DNA from: Candidatus Saccharimonadota bacterium
GTDB taxonomy: Bacteria > Eremiobacterota > Xenobia > Xenobiales > Xenobiaceae
NCBI GenBank assembly: GCA_004554425.1
Contig: SFMI01000140.1
Span: 1-5,626 of the forward strand
Length of the DNA: 5,626 nucleotides
Reading direction: 5' to 3'
The position numbers were made by a program, and so were the translations under genes. Positions 1 through 4,797 of the stretch are shown here, piece by piece (positions within the stretch are counted from its first letter, which is position 1; each line of letters begins with the position of its first letter). The notes under the pieces were generated by a model. That model was given only the letters and a program-made list of their open reading frames with translations. It searched no databases and was not told the origin of the DNA.

Positions 1-387
1 AAGAGCGATAATCGCTATTATCAAGAATATGCTCCAAGCCATACTGAGGAACCAGCTTACTCTTCTTCAGGCACTGAAAGCTATTCTGGAGCTGATTCTA
101 ATTACGATAGCTCCTACAACGATGGTAGTAGCTATCCACAAGTAAATAGTGACGGTACTGTTAGCAATTCTAATCGCGAATTTGGCTCTACTGCGGAAGA
201 GCAGCCTCATGCTGAAGAGTCAACTCCTTTAGCTGCACCTGAAGAATATGTAGCTCCAGAAAGTACTGAAACTGTTGAAAGTAGCATTGTAGAACAAGCT
301 CCTTTGCCTCCAGCAGAGGACTATAGTGCTCCCTTACCTGAAGAGGTAGAGGTTCCTCCTGTTCCTTCCAGTTCGGATAGCTACTAA
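1..387 (+). CDS. C-terminal part of an unidentified protein with a low-complexity acidic tail (5' end outside window)
   Basis: The plus frame starting at base 1 is open for 128 codons and ends with TAA at 385-387. No start is needed because the gene enters from the left. The visible part is rich in Ser, Tyr, Glu, Pro, Asn and Ala, has almost no Lys/Arg and no hydrophobic segment. It looks disordered: a Ser/Tyr/Asn-rich half (about residues 15-60), then a Pro/Glu-rich half with loosely repeated EEYVAP and EDYSAP motifs. No domain is visible, so the function cannot be assigned. It favours T-ending codons, as does the DUF4013 gene at the right edge, which also enters a polar tail. It could therefore be the tail of a membrane or surface protein, but that is inference. 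A strong terminator follows 34 bp downstream. That it is coding is fairly sure: the frame is long, stop-free and compositionally coherent, and ends just before a terminator. Confidence 0.8.
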   Translation, partial: KSDNRYYQEYAPSHTEEPAYSSSGTESYSGADSNYDSSYNDGSSYPQVNSDGTVSNSNREFGSTAEEQPHAEESTPLAAPEEYVAPESTETVESSIVEQAPLPPAEDYSAPLPEEVEVPPVPSSSDSY

Positions 388-420
388 CAATTAGTTGCAC
401 TTAGCTTCAAAAAAACAAAC

Positions 421-457
421 AAGAACGGCTTCCACATTTTTTGTGGAAGCCGTTTTT
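421..457. terminator. Bidirectional factor-independent terminator between convergent genes
   Basis: A perfect 13-bp inverted repeat (arm AACGGCTTCCACA at 424-436, partner at 442-454) encloses a loop of five T. On the plus strand the hairpin runs into a T-rich stretch (453-460), fitting termination of the gene ending at 387. On the minus strand it is followed by TTCTTG and then GTTTGTTTTTTTG, fitting termination of the unit whose stop lies at 489. The position between two convergent stop codons agrees with a shared terminator. Confidence 0.9.
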
Positions 458-488
458 GTTTAACTAGGTAGCAAAAGCTAAAACTTAC

Positions 489-1082
489 TTATTTAGTTTT
501 GTATAAACTGAGTCCACGTTCACTATAAACTACAAAGTAACTGCCATCATCGGATAAACGGGTGACACCAAAGCGAACGGTCTTGTTACCGATACCGGCA
601 GTAGGTCTCAATTTCCAACCAGTAGATTCGTCGGCATAATAGTAAGTGGCTCTGCCAACACGGTTTTTGGTGTCGGTGCAAAGTACGGTGCTACCATCTT
701 CAGACAGGAAGATGTTTTTGTAAGCATCTTCTGTATCGTCGGCGATAATAGTCTTTTTCTGAGTTTTAGCGTCATATATAGCTAACTGGTAAAGATACTC
801 ATCAAATTGAGTGGGCTCTTTAAATGTCGGAGGATTCCAAACGTAAAGTTTGTAATTGCCATAAGGCTTATTGTTTTTACGATCCTGGGCAACATAAAAA
901 GCGCAATCAGTATTATTAAATACTATGTTTTGCGGTTTTAACTTGGCTTCTTGAAGCTCTACATCATAAACGCGATCAAAAGCTAAAACACCCTTTTGAT
1001 TGGGATCTAAAGTAGCTGTGCAGTCTACATCTGAGAAGCTCTCACCATCGTAAAAGTAGCCCTTAGATCTCCGGATTAGCAC
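489..1082 (-). CDS. C-terminal part of a frame-broken beta-propeller-like exported protein
   Basis: The open frame runs from a possible GTG at 1082 to TAA at 491-489 (197 codons). Blade-like segments suggest a TolB/WD40-like propeller: a hydrophobic strand, then LSEDGS (about residues 127-132) and LSDDGS (about 177-182), each followed by a beta-rich stretch, and the protein ends in SLYKTK. I infer the fold from this pattern and do not recognise a named family. The GTG is a poor start. No Shine-Dalgarno sequence precedes it and there is no signal peptide. It also lies inside the upstream frame (1533-1063), which overlaps it by 20 bp. The simplest reading is that this is the second half of the same protein, separated by one frame change near 1065. 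Skipping one base after the ATC at 1068-1066 joins the two into a protein of about 347 residues. Alternatives are translational coupling or a true split gene. The bidirectional terminator at 421-457 follows the stop. Confidence 0.7.
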   Translation of the reverse strand: MLIRRSKGYFYDGESFSDVDCTATLDPNQKGVLAFDRVYDVELQEAKLKPQNIVFNNTDCAFYVAQDRKNNKPYGNYKLYVWNPPTFKEPTQFDEYLYQLAIYDAKTQKKTIIADDTEDAYKNIFLSEDGSTVLCTDTKNRVGRATYYYADESTGWKLRPTAGIGNKTVRFGVTRLSDDGSYFVVYSERGLSLYKTK

Positions 1083-1533
1083 GGAAACCAGGCTTACCGT
1101 CTTCGTGCTCCATGAGAGTTTCCAACTTGCCAGTTTCCATATTTAACTTGGCAAAAGTGGCTCCGGAACGAGTAACAATGATCATGTCCTTCTGATCAGG
1201 AGTGAGCATAGTAAAGTCTATATTGGTGACGGGTTTTCCTAAAGGAATATGCCTAATTTTGTCTTTGCTAAATCTACCATTAGCAATAGGAATCACAACC
1301 AATTCCATCACATAGCCCTGACGAACTTGCTCTATATTGGGGTTCCTTTGGGTAAAATAAACGAAATCACCTTTATGGCTAAAGCCGTTTAATGTCGTGT
1401 AAAGATTGCTTGCCCCCATATCATTGGCTCTAAGCTTTTGGTTATCTAAACGATCTTCAGCAAAAGCTTGACCGGCAGCTAAGGACAATATGCAAGCACC
1501 GGTAATCAGACCAGCGGCAAATTTGTTCATCAT
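1063..1533 (-). CDS. N-terminal part of the same frame-broken exported beta-propeller-like protein
   Basis: The frame opens with ATG ATG (1533-1528) and stops at TAA 1065-1063 (156 codons). Residues 1-25 form a typical Sec signal peptide: Lys at position 4, a hydrophobic core AAGLITGACILSLAAG, and cleavage expected after AFA before EDRL. The mature part is rich in beta-strand-forming residues, with blade-like stretches such as IDFTMLTPDQKDMIIVT (about residues 106-122), so an envelope or periplasmic propeller is likely by pattern. An in-frame TAA lies three codons upstream of the first ATG, so the start cannot be further out. A GGAGG at 1550-1546 supports it, at a rather long spacing of 12 (or 15) nt. 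The frame ends in FRANPEI just where the downstream frame continues with KGYFYDGESF. This suggests a one-base indel or a sequencing error rather than two genes. Confidence 0.75.
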   Translation of the reverse strand: MMNKFAAGLITGACILSLAAGQAFAEDRLDNQKLRANDMGASNLYTTLNGFSHKGDFVYFTQRNPNIEQVRQGYVMELVVIPIANGRFSKDKIRHIPLGKPVTNIDFTMLTPDQKDMIIVTRSGATFAKLNMETGKLETLMEHEDGKPGFRANPEI

Positions 1534-1543
1534 GGTCGATTAT

Positions 1544-1550
1544 ATCCTCC
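1544..1550 (-). promoter_or_regulatory. Shine-Dalgarno site for the propeller-like protein
   Basis: The minus strand reads GGAGGAT from 1550 to 1544, followed 12 nt after GGAGG by tandem ATG codons. Because an in-frame TAA sits between this site and the first ATG, only the two adjacent ATGs are reachable. The second (1530) is 15 nt away, so the first (1533) is preferred. Confidence 0.65.
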
Positions 1551-1680
1551 ATCTCAAAAAAGAGTGTTTTCAAAAAACTTAAGTTCAACTCTAATGAGAA
1601 AACATATCAATGTATATATTTTGTTATCCCAAAGAAATATCCTAGTGATTTTTAGGTGGGTTATAATAAAATACTTATAC
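1551..1680 (-). promoter_or_regulatory. AT-rich upstream region of the propeller-like gene, probable promoter
   Basis: This strongly AT-rich stretch lies between the aminopeptidase terminator and the signal-peptide gene, so it should carry that gene's promoter. Two weak candidates are visible on the minus strand. One is a TATAAC -10 hexamer (1665-1660) without a good -35. The other is TTGGGA (1632-1627) spaced 17 nt from TGATAT (1609-1604). Neither is convincing. A 10-bp palindrome AACTTAAGTT sits at 1576-1585 and could be an operator, though short palindromes are expected by chance in such AT-rich DNA. Confidence 0.3.
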
Positions 1681-1725
1681 CCAAAATATATAAGGGCACT
1701 AAGCCGACGAAGCCCAGTGCCCTTA
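1681..1725 (-). terminator. Factor-independent terminator after the leucyl aminopeptidase gene
   Basis: Arms TAAGGGCACT (1691-1700) and AGTGCCCTTA (1716-1725) are perfectly complementary over 10 bp. The stem can extend inward by four pairs, two of them G-T. On the minus strand the hairpin starts 21 nt after the aminopeptidase stop (1747) and runs into TATATATTTT, a moderate T-tract. On the plus strand no T-tract follows, so the terminator acts in one direction. Confidence 0.8.
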
Positions 1726-1746
1726 CACTCTAGCGAAAACTAATGC

Positions 1747-3249
1747 TTACTTTTTGAAGTACTCATCCCAGTGCCAAGCCAATTCGGTGAGCGTTCTTAC
1801 GCCTACACCAGTAGGACCAGCGGGATAATATTTCCAAGCTTTGCTGCGCCAAGCCGGACCGGCAATATCCAAGTGAGCCCAAGAGGCTGTTTCGGGTACG
1901 AACTCTTTTAAGAAAAGTCCAGCTGTAATAGCTCCAGCAGTGGGGCCGCCTACATTGTTCAAATCGGCAAAAGGTGTGTCGAGCATTTCTTTATACTCCA
2001 AAGGAAGAGGCAACTTCCAATAAGATTCGCCCTGAACTCCGCCGGCAAAGGTTATAGCGTTAACCAATGAGCGATTATTGCCCATAATGCCGGTGAAAGA
2101 CTCACCTAAGGCACGAACGCAAGCTCCGGTAAGAGTGCAAATGTCGATAATGTGAGTAGCGCCCAGCTCTCCAGCTAAAATAAGGCCATCGGCCAGAACT
2201 AAGCGTCCTTCAGCATCGGTATTTTCTACATGAACTGATTTGCCGTTCTTATACATGACAATGTCGCCAGGGCGCTGAGCTTTGGCATCGGGCATATTTT
2301 CGGCGCTGCAAATAATAGCTGTAACTTTAATGTTGGGGCGAAGAGTACCCAAAGCTCTCATAGTAGCCAAAACGGCAGCTGCGCCGGCCATGTCGCCTTT
2401 CATTTCGTGCATTCTAGACGCAGGCTTAATGCTAATGCCGCCGGAGTCAAAAGTGAGCCCTTTGCCAACCATAGCAAAGTGGGGAATAGACTCACCGTTT
2501 TCTTCCTTCTTGCCTTTTTGAGGATCATAAGTGATAGCAAACATGCAAGGAGGATACTGAGAACCGCTACCAACTTTAAGGTGACCATTGAAACCTTCTT
2601 CTTTTAAGCGCGGCTCATCGTACTCTATAAAATCATAATCAAACTCTTCAGCTAATTCTTTGCCCATAGCGCAGAGAGTTTGAGGATTTATAACGTCGCC
2701 GGGCTCGCAGCAAAGATTTCTAGCCATGTTGACGCAATTGGCTAAGACTAAGCCTTCAGCTAAAGCACGTTCGGCAGGCTGATATTCACTGACAGCAAAA
2801 GAGACGGTCATCTTTTCAGAGATGTCTTTTTTATCTTTTTTGTATCTGTCGAAAGACCACAAGGCCATGCCGGCAGCTTCGGTGGCTTTGCCCACATACT
2901 GGAGACCCATAGGGCTATTTAAAGCAAAAAGCACGTTATAGCGTTTTGCTTCGGAGGCGTACTTAATGGCGTTAGCTACGCAAATTTTGACAACTTCTGC
3001 GGTGCTGAAGCCTTTGTAATCTCCGGTGTAATAAGCGAGAATGGTGCCGATATTTTCGCTCTGGCTGGGCTCGAAGAATAAGTAAGAACCGCTGCGATTA
3101 TTGCTGTCGTATTCAGCTTGTAAAGCTTCTACTTGGTTTTTTATCTTTTCATCTTCGATATCAAAAAACTTCTCGTTCTTATCTAAAATGAGTACCAGCA
3201 AATCTGCTTTCCACTCGTTAAAGGGAGTGGCTATCGGTTTTATAAACAT
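1747..3249 (-). CDS. pepA: Leucyl (cytosol) aminopeptidase, peptidase family M17
   Basis: This 500-residue protein matches the usual length of M17 leucyl aminopeptidases, which remove N-terminal residues from peptides in the cytosol with a two-metal centre and work as hexamers. Residues 1 to about 150 correspond to the variable N-terminal domain, and about 165-495 to the catalytic domain. The signature NTDAEGRL is at 343-350. Compared with the well-studied Escherichia coli enzyme, all metal ligands (K263, D268, D286, D345, E347) and both catalytic residues (K275, R349) are present at a constant offset of seven. The active-site blocks VGKGLTFDSGG and MKGDMAGAAA are intact, so the enzyme should be active. 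The ATG at 3249 is preceded by GGAGG at 4-nt spacing. The gene appears monocistronic: a terminator follows, and the region upstream is divergent to an exported-protein gene. The symbol follows family usage; some E. coli-type PepA proteins also bind DNA, and nothing here shows that role. Confidence 0.95.
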   Translation of the reverse strand: MFIKPIATPFNEWKADLLVLILDKNEKFFDIEDEKIKNQVEALQAEYDSNNRSGSYLFFEPSQSENIGTILAYYTGDYKGFSTAEVVKICVANAIKYASEAKRYNVLFALNSPMGLQYVGKATEAAGMALWSFDRYKKDKKDISEKMTVSFAVSEYQPAERALAEGLVLANCVNMARNLCCEPGDVINPQTLCAMGKELAEEFDYDFIEYDEPRLKEEGFNGHLKVGSGSQYPPCMFAITYDPQKGKKEENGESIPHFAMVGKGLTFDSGGISIKPASRMHEMKGDMAGAAAVLATMRALGTLRPNIKVTAIICSAENMPDAKAQRPGDIVMYKNGKSVHVENTDAEGRLVLADGLILAGELGATHIIDICTLTGACVRALGESFTGIMGNNRSLVNAITFAGGVQGESYWKLPLPLEYKEMLDTPFADLNNVGGPTAGAITAGLFLKEFVPETASWAHLDIAGPAWRSKAWKYYPAGPTGVGVRTLTELAWHWDEYFKK

Positions 3250-3253
3250 TGTG

Positions 3254-3258
3254 CCTCC
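3254..3258 (-). promoter_or_regulatory. Shine-Dalgarno site of the leucyl aminopeptidase gene
   Basis: The minus strand reads GGAGG (3258-3254), then CACA, then ATG. The 4-nt spacing is short but workable, and no other initiator nearby fits the M17 N-terminus better. Confidence 0.7.
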
Positions 3259-3307
3259 GACGTAGTAAAGTTTGTGGCACGACTTGAAAGGGCCAACATA
3301 ATTTAGA

Positions 3308-3345
3308 AGGCGCGTTGACGCCTAACCAGCGACTGCGCTCCGCAG
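3308..3345 (-). other. Two tandem GC-rich hairpins, possibly in the aminopeptidase mRNA leader
   Basis: AGGCG (3308-3312) pairs with CGCCT (3319-3323) around a 6-nt loop. CTGCG (3333-3337) pairs with CGCAG (3341-3345) around a 3-nt loop. Both stems are only 5 bp but GC-rich and sit in otherwise AT-rich DNA. If the aminopeptidase transcript starts upstream of 3345, both would lie in its leader, 50 nt or more before the ribosome binding site. The second is followed by CTTTT on the plus strand, but no plus-strand gene ends here, so a terminator is less likely. Confidence 0.3.
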
Positions 3346-3414
3346 CTTTTGGGAAATTAACCAATGATTCCTGCCGCAAGCTTAGGTAGGTTTAATTTTA
3401 ACAAACTATTAGAA

Positions 3415-3479
3415 CGGTAAACGGCTTGGCAAAGGGAAGAAACCGTCAGTGCGGAAATAGCCTTTTGGCAAGTTTATCG
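3415..3479. repeat. Long imperfect inverted repeat upstream of the exported basic protein
   Basis: CGGTAAAC (3415-3422) pairs with GTTTATCG (3472-3479) with one G-T pair. After a 3-nt bulge, TTGGCAAAGG (3426-3435, extendable to 3436) pairs with CCTTTTGGCAA (3461-3471) with one G-G mismatch and one G-T pair, giving about 18 pairs. The enclosed loop has its own CCG/CGG mini-stem (3443-3454). AAACCG (3440-3445) can alternatively pair with CGGTTT (3478-3483), which would compete with the outer stem. It lies just upstream of the TATAAT at 3499. It could be an operator, a relic of a repeat element or a structured RNA; nothing visible decides between these. Confidence 0.4.
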
Positions 3480-3498
3480 GTTTAAAGTTGAAGGAAAA

Positions 3499-3504
3499 TA
3501 TAAT
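3499..3504 (+). promoter_or_regulatory. Candidate -10 element (TATAAT) for the exported basic protein gene
   Basis: A perfect TATAAT hexamer lies 63 bp upstream of the chosen ATG at 3568, pointing to a transcript start near 3511. No good -35 stands at 16-18 bp: the bases there read approximately TCGGTT or ATCGGT. TTGGCA at 3465-3470 is near consensus but 28 bp away. The long inverted repeat ends about 20 bp upstream, so an activator- or repressor-controlled promoter is possible. Confidence 0.4.
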
Positions 3505-3567
3505 TGGCCGATAAGGAAATTGTTTCGTATTTTAGGCTGCTTTGTGAAGGAGAATATAAACAACGTT

Positions 3568-4101
3568 ATGCTAAAGCAAAAGTTATTTATCTGGGGAGTC
3601 GTATTCGCTGCAACAGGAACTTTGTGTAGCGCTGTCAGATACAGCGAAGCTAAGGCTTATTCGCCTTCTTCCGAGGTACAGTACGCTTATGCTACCAGTC
3701 TTAACGATGAAGTTCAATTGCTGGCCCAACGTGGCGAAAATACTCCAAAAACAAGCAAAGATTCCGGAAAAGAACGCAAGGAGCGCAAGAACTTTACATC
3801 CAAACGGCAGCGTAATAAAATGGCCCAGGAACGTGAGGGGCATGATACTCAAGTCGATTTTATCGATTCGGAGGATGGCTACTGGAATGCCAGGGGAGGA
3901 AATGCCCCCCAATTCGGTGATGGAGGCTCAATCAATTCTGTTATGTTTGAGAATCGCCCTGGGCGCAGAGTTAAAGAACTTCCGTCCGGACCGGTGCGTA
4001 ACAGCAATGTGGAAGTTAAGGGAGGAAAGTCCACAGAGATCACTGTAAACGGACGTCCGGTTCACCTAGATAAGGCTAAAGATAAGAAAACAGAAAGATA
4101 A
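3568..4101 (+). CDS. Small exported Lys/Arg-rich protein of unknown function
   Basis: The ATG at 3568 gives 177 residues. The frame is also open upstream to a TTG at 3520, but the later start yields a standard signal peptide: MLKQK, a hydrophobic core LFIWGVVFAATGTLCSA, and likely cleavage after EAKA (residue 30). An AAGGAG lies at 3547-3552, 15 nt away, which is longer than ideal. The TTG has only a crowded AAGGA two bases before it. The Cys at residue 20 is not in a proper lipobox. Residues about 55-92 are very basic and polar, with KERKERK-like clusters. Residues 93-135 are Gly/Asp/Asn-rich (GGNAPQFGDGG), and the C-terminus (150-177) carries one short beta-like stretch, STEITVNGRPVHL, before a Lys-rich end. 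I recognise no family. The composition suggests a mostly disordered periplasmic or cell-surface protein that may bind an acidic partner; that is inference. The gene ends in tandem TAATAA. Confidence 0.7.
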   Translation: MLKQKLFIWGVVFAATGTLCSAVRYSEAKAYSPSSEVQYAYATSLNDEVQLLAQRGENTPKTSKDSGKERKERKNFTSKRQRNKMAQEREGHDTQVDFIDSEDGYWNARGGNAPQFGDGGSINSVMFENRPGRRVKELPSGPVRNSNVEVKGGKSTEITVNGRPVHLDKAKDKKTER

Positions 4102-4191
4102 TAAAGCAGATAAAAAGTAACAACTTCAAGTGACGAATCTTAATAAGATGATTGTTCGTTGCTTGTTGAGGTATATTTCTTAAATTTCTGT

Positions 4192-4219
4192 GGGCAGGTT
4201 CCATTGGGCCTGCTTTTTT
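4192..4219 (+). terminator. Terminator hairpin abutting the FUN14 gene's ribosome binding site (possible attenuator)
   Basis: GCAGG (4194-4198) pairs with CCTGC (4209-4213). TCC (4200-4202) pairs with GGG (4206-4208) with one T bulged at 4199, leaving an ATT loop. Two outer G-T pairs are possible. Six T follow at 4214-4219. This is a standard factor-independent terminator, and it may simply end the exported-protein transcript, whose stop is 90 bp upstream. However, the T-tract ends one base before the AGGTGG ribosome binding site of the next gene. Any promoter for that gene must therefore lie upstream of or within the hairpin, so its transcript would have to read through it. Confidence 0.75.
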
Positions 4220-4225
4220 AGGTGG
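4220..4225 (+). promoter_or_regulatory. Shine-Dalgarno site that fixes the FUN14 start
   Basis: AGGTGG precedes the ATG at 4234 by 8 nt, a good spacing. The in-frame GTG codons at 4222 and 4225 overlap this site and have only a T-tract upstream, so they are unlikely starts. Confidence 0.65.
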
Positions 4226-4233
4226 TGACAATT

Positions 4234-4581
4234 ATGGATGAAATGACTATGGCTGCTGGAGCAGGTACTGCCGCAGCAGTTTTTCCTTGGCAAGCTTGTT
4301 TATTGCAATTGAGCGGAGGTACTGTAGCCGGTTTGGCTGTGGGATATTCGCTCAAAGCTGCTCTCAGAGCCGCTCTTTTGGTTTTGGGATCTATTATTCT
4401 TCTTATGGCTCTTTTAGCTCACACTGGCTTTATAACTGTCAATTGGGGAGCAGTTTGTGGCTCAATAGAAAGTGGTACCAAAGCTGCCGGAGAATTAGTC
4501 AATAATTTAGCTTCCCAACTCTCATCTTCAATGGCTGGTTTTACTGCTGGAGCTATTGGTGGCTGGAAAATGCACCGCTAG
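4234..4581 (+). CDS. FUN14-family small integral membrane protein
   Basis: The 115-residue product has the layout of the FUN14 family, known from mitochondrial FUNDC1 and from many uncharacterised bacterial and archaeal proteins. A Gly-rich first membrane segment (about 28-40, GGTVAGLAVGY) runs into a short basic turn, SLKAALR. A second membrane segment follows (about 46-62). The characteristic HTGFITVNWGAV stretch (63-74) resembles the family's G-[IF]-I-x-V-[ND]-W block. An amphipathic linker (75-95) leads to a last Gly-rich segment, SMAGFTAGAIGGWKMHR (99-115). The length is typical. The bacterial role of this family is not established, and nothing in the neighbourhood reveals it. The next gene also encodes a membrane protein, but it lies 216 bp away, so an operon is uncertain. 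The hairpin directly before the ribosome binding site suggests control by read-through. The assignment is from motif memory and is fairly sure. Confidence 0.75.
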   Translation: MDEMTMAAGAGTAAAVFPWQACLLQLSGGTVAGLAVGYSLKAALRAALLVLGSIILLMALLAHTGFITVNWGAVCGSIESGTKAAGELVNNLASQLSSSMAGFTAGAIGGWKMHR

Positions 4582-4619
4582 CTGAGCTTTGTTTGGAGAT
4601 AGCTGTAGAAAGGGCCGCT

Positions 4620-4637
4620 CCTTAGCTAAGGTTTTTT
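4620..4637 (+). terminator. Weak terminator-like palindrome after the FUN14 gene
   Basis: The 12-bp perfect palindrome CCTTAGCTAAGG (4620-4631) is followed by six T. As a hairpin it gives only 4 bp around a 4-nt loop, so it would be a weak terminator. The CCTT arm could instead pair with AAGG at 4610-4613, giving mutually exclusive small stems. It lies 39 bp after the FUN14 stop, a sensible place for transcript termination. Confidence 0.4.
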
Positions 4638-4785
4638 GTAACTTTTTGGCTTTTTTAGAAATATTTTGCGGCTCTCTCTATAGCTTCTTTCTTGATAAGG
4701 GCTTAAGATTGTCGTGCTTGGCGTTAAAAACGTCGACTTGCAATTATATTGTTAATTACTCGAATGATAGTTCTTTTGAGTATAT

Positions 4786-4792
4786 GGGAGGA
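4786..4792 (+). promoter_or_regulatory. Strong Shine-Dalgarno site that fixes a TTG start
   Basis: GGGAGGA lies 5 nt before the TTG at 4798. The first in-frame ATG (4831) has no such site and would cut off the first 11 residues, so the TTG is the likely initiator. Confidence 0.75.
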
Positions 4793-4797
4793 CTGTT

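Larger units (their letters stand above)
3250..3567. other. Divergent intergenic region between the aminopeptidase and the exported basic protein
   Basis: About 320 bp without a convincing gene on either strand. It must hold the promoters of two divergent genes. What can be seen: two small GC-rich hairpins (3308-3345), an AT-rich inverted repeat (AAATTAACC at 3354-3362 with GGTTTAATTT at 3389-3398, one base bulged), a long imperfect inverted repeat (3415-3479) and a perfect TATAAT at 3499-3504. I could not pick out a good minus-strand promoter for the aminopeptidase. TTGCCA at 3431-3426 on that strand has no matching -10. No tRNA-like fold or CRISPR-type repeat is present. Confidence 0.6.
4582..4797 (+). 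other. Intergenic gap between the FUN14 and DUF4013 genes
   Basis: This 216-bp gap holds a small palindrome with a T-tract near its start (listed separately), further T-runs at about 4642-4660, and no convincing promoter. TATATT at 4745-4750 has only TTGGCG 21 bp upstream. A TTG-initiated frame of 70 codons (4589-4801) fills it and overlaps the next start as TTGA. It lacks a ribosome binding site and its composition (Cys, Phe, Ser and Leu rich) looks like translated T-rich spacer, so I do not call it. Confidence 0.5.

Noticed and set aside
188..400. Minus-strand open frame of 70 codons
   Set aside because: It lies antisense to the low-complexity C-terminal tail, runs into the shared terminator region and is Gln/Leu-rich as expected from the complement of that composition. 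No ribosome binding site was seen.
1063..1082. Programmed +1 frameshift like that of prfB
   Set aside because: A GGAG precedes ATC TAA G, but it is directly adjacent rather than three bases away, and tRNA slippage from ATC to TCT would mispair. An indel or sequencing error is more likely.
2282..2607. Plus-strand open frames and another minus-strand frame inside the aminopeptidase gene
   Set aside because: They overlap the intact M17 catalytic domain entirely and are shadows of its codon pattern.
3300..3360. Possible tRNA or other small structured RNA gene
   Set aside because: The GC-rich stems are too short and do not form a cloverleaf. No T-loop-like GGTTCRA sequence is present.
3571..3660. 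Lipoprotein signal in the exported basic protein
   Set aside because: The residues before Cys20 read GTL, which does not fit a lipobox, and a normal A-x-A cleavage site follows at residue 30.
3583..3912. Minus-strand open frame of 109 codons
   Set aside because: Antisense to the exported basic protein gene, with no start signal. The plus frame has a signal peptide, a plausible upstream ribosome binding site and a tandem stop.
3689..4048. Second plus-strand open frame of 119 codons within the exported protein gene
   Set aside because: It is nested in another frame of the same gene, lacks a ribosome binding site and has no coherent composition.
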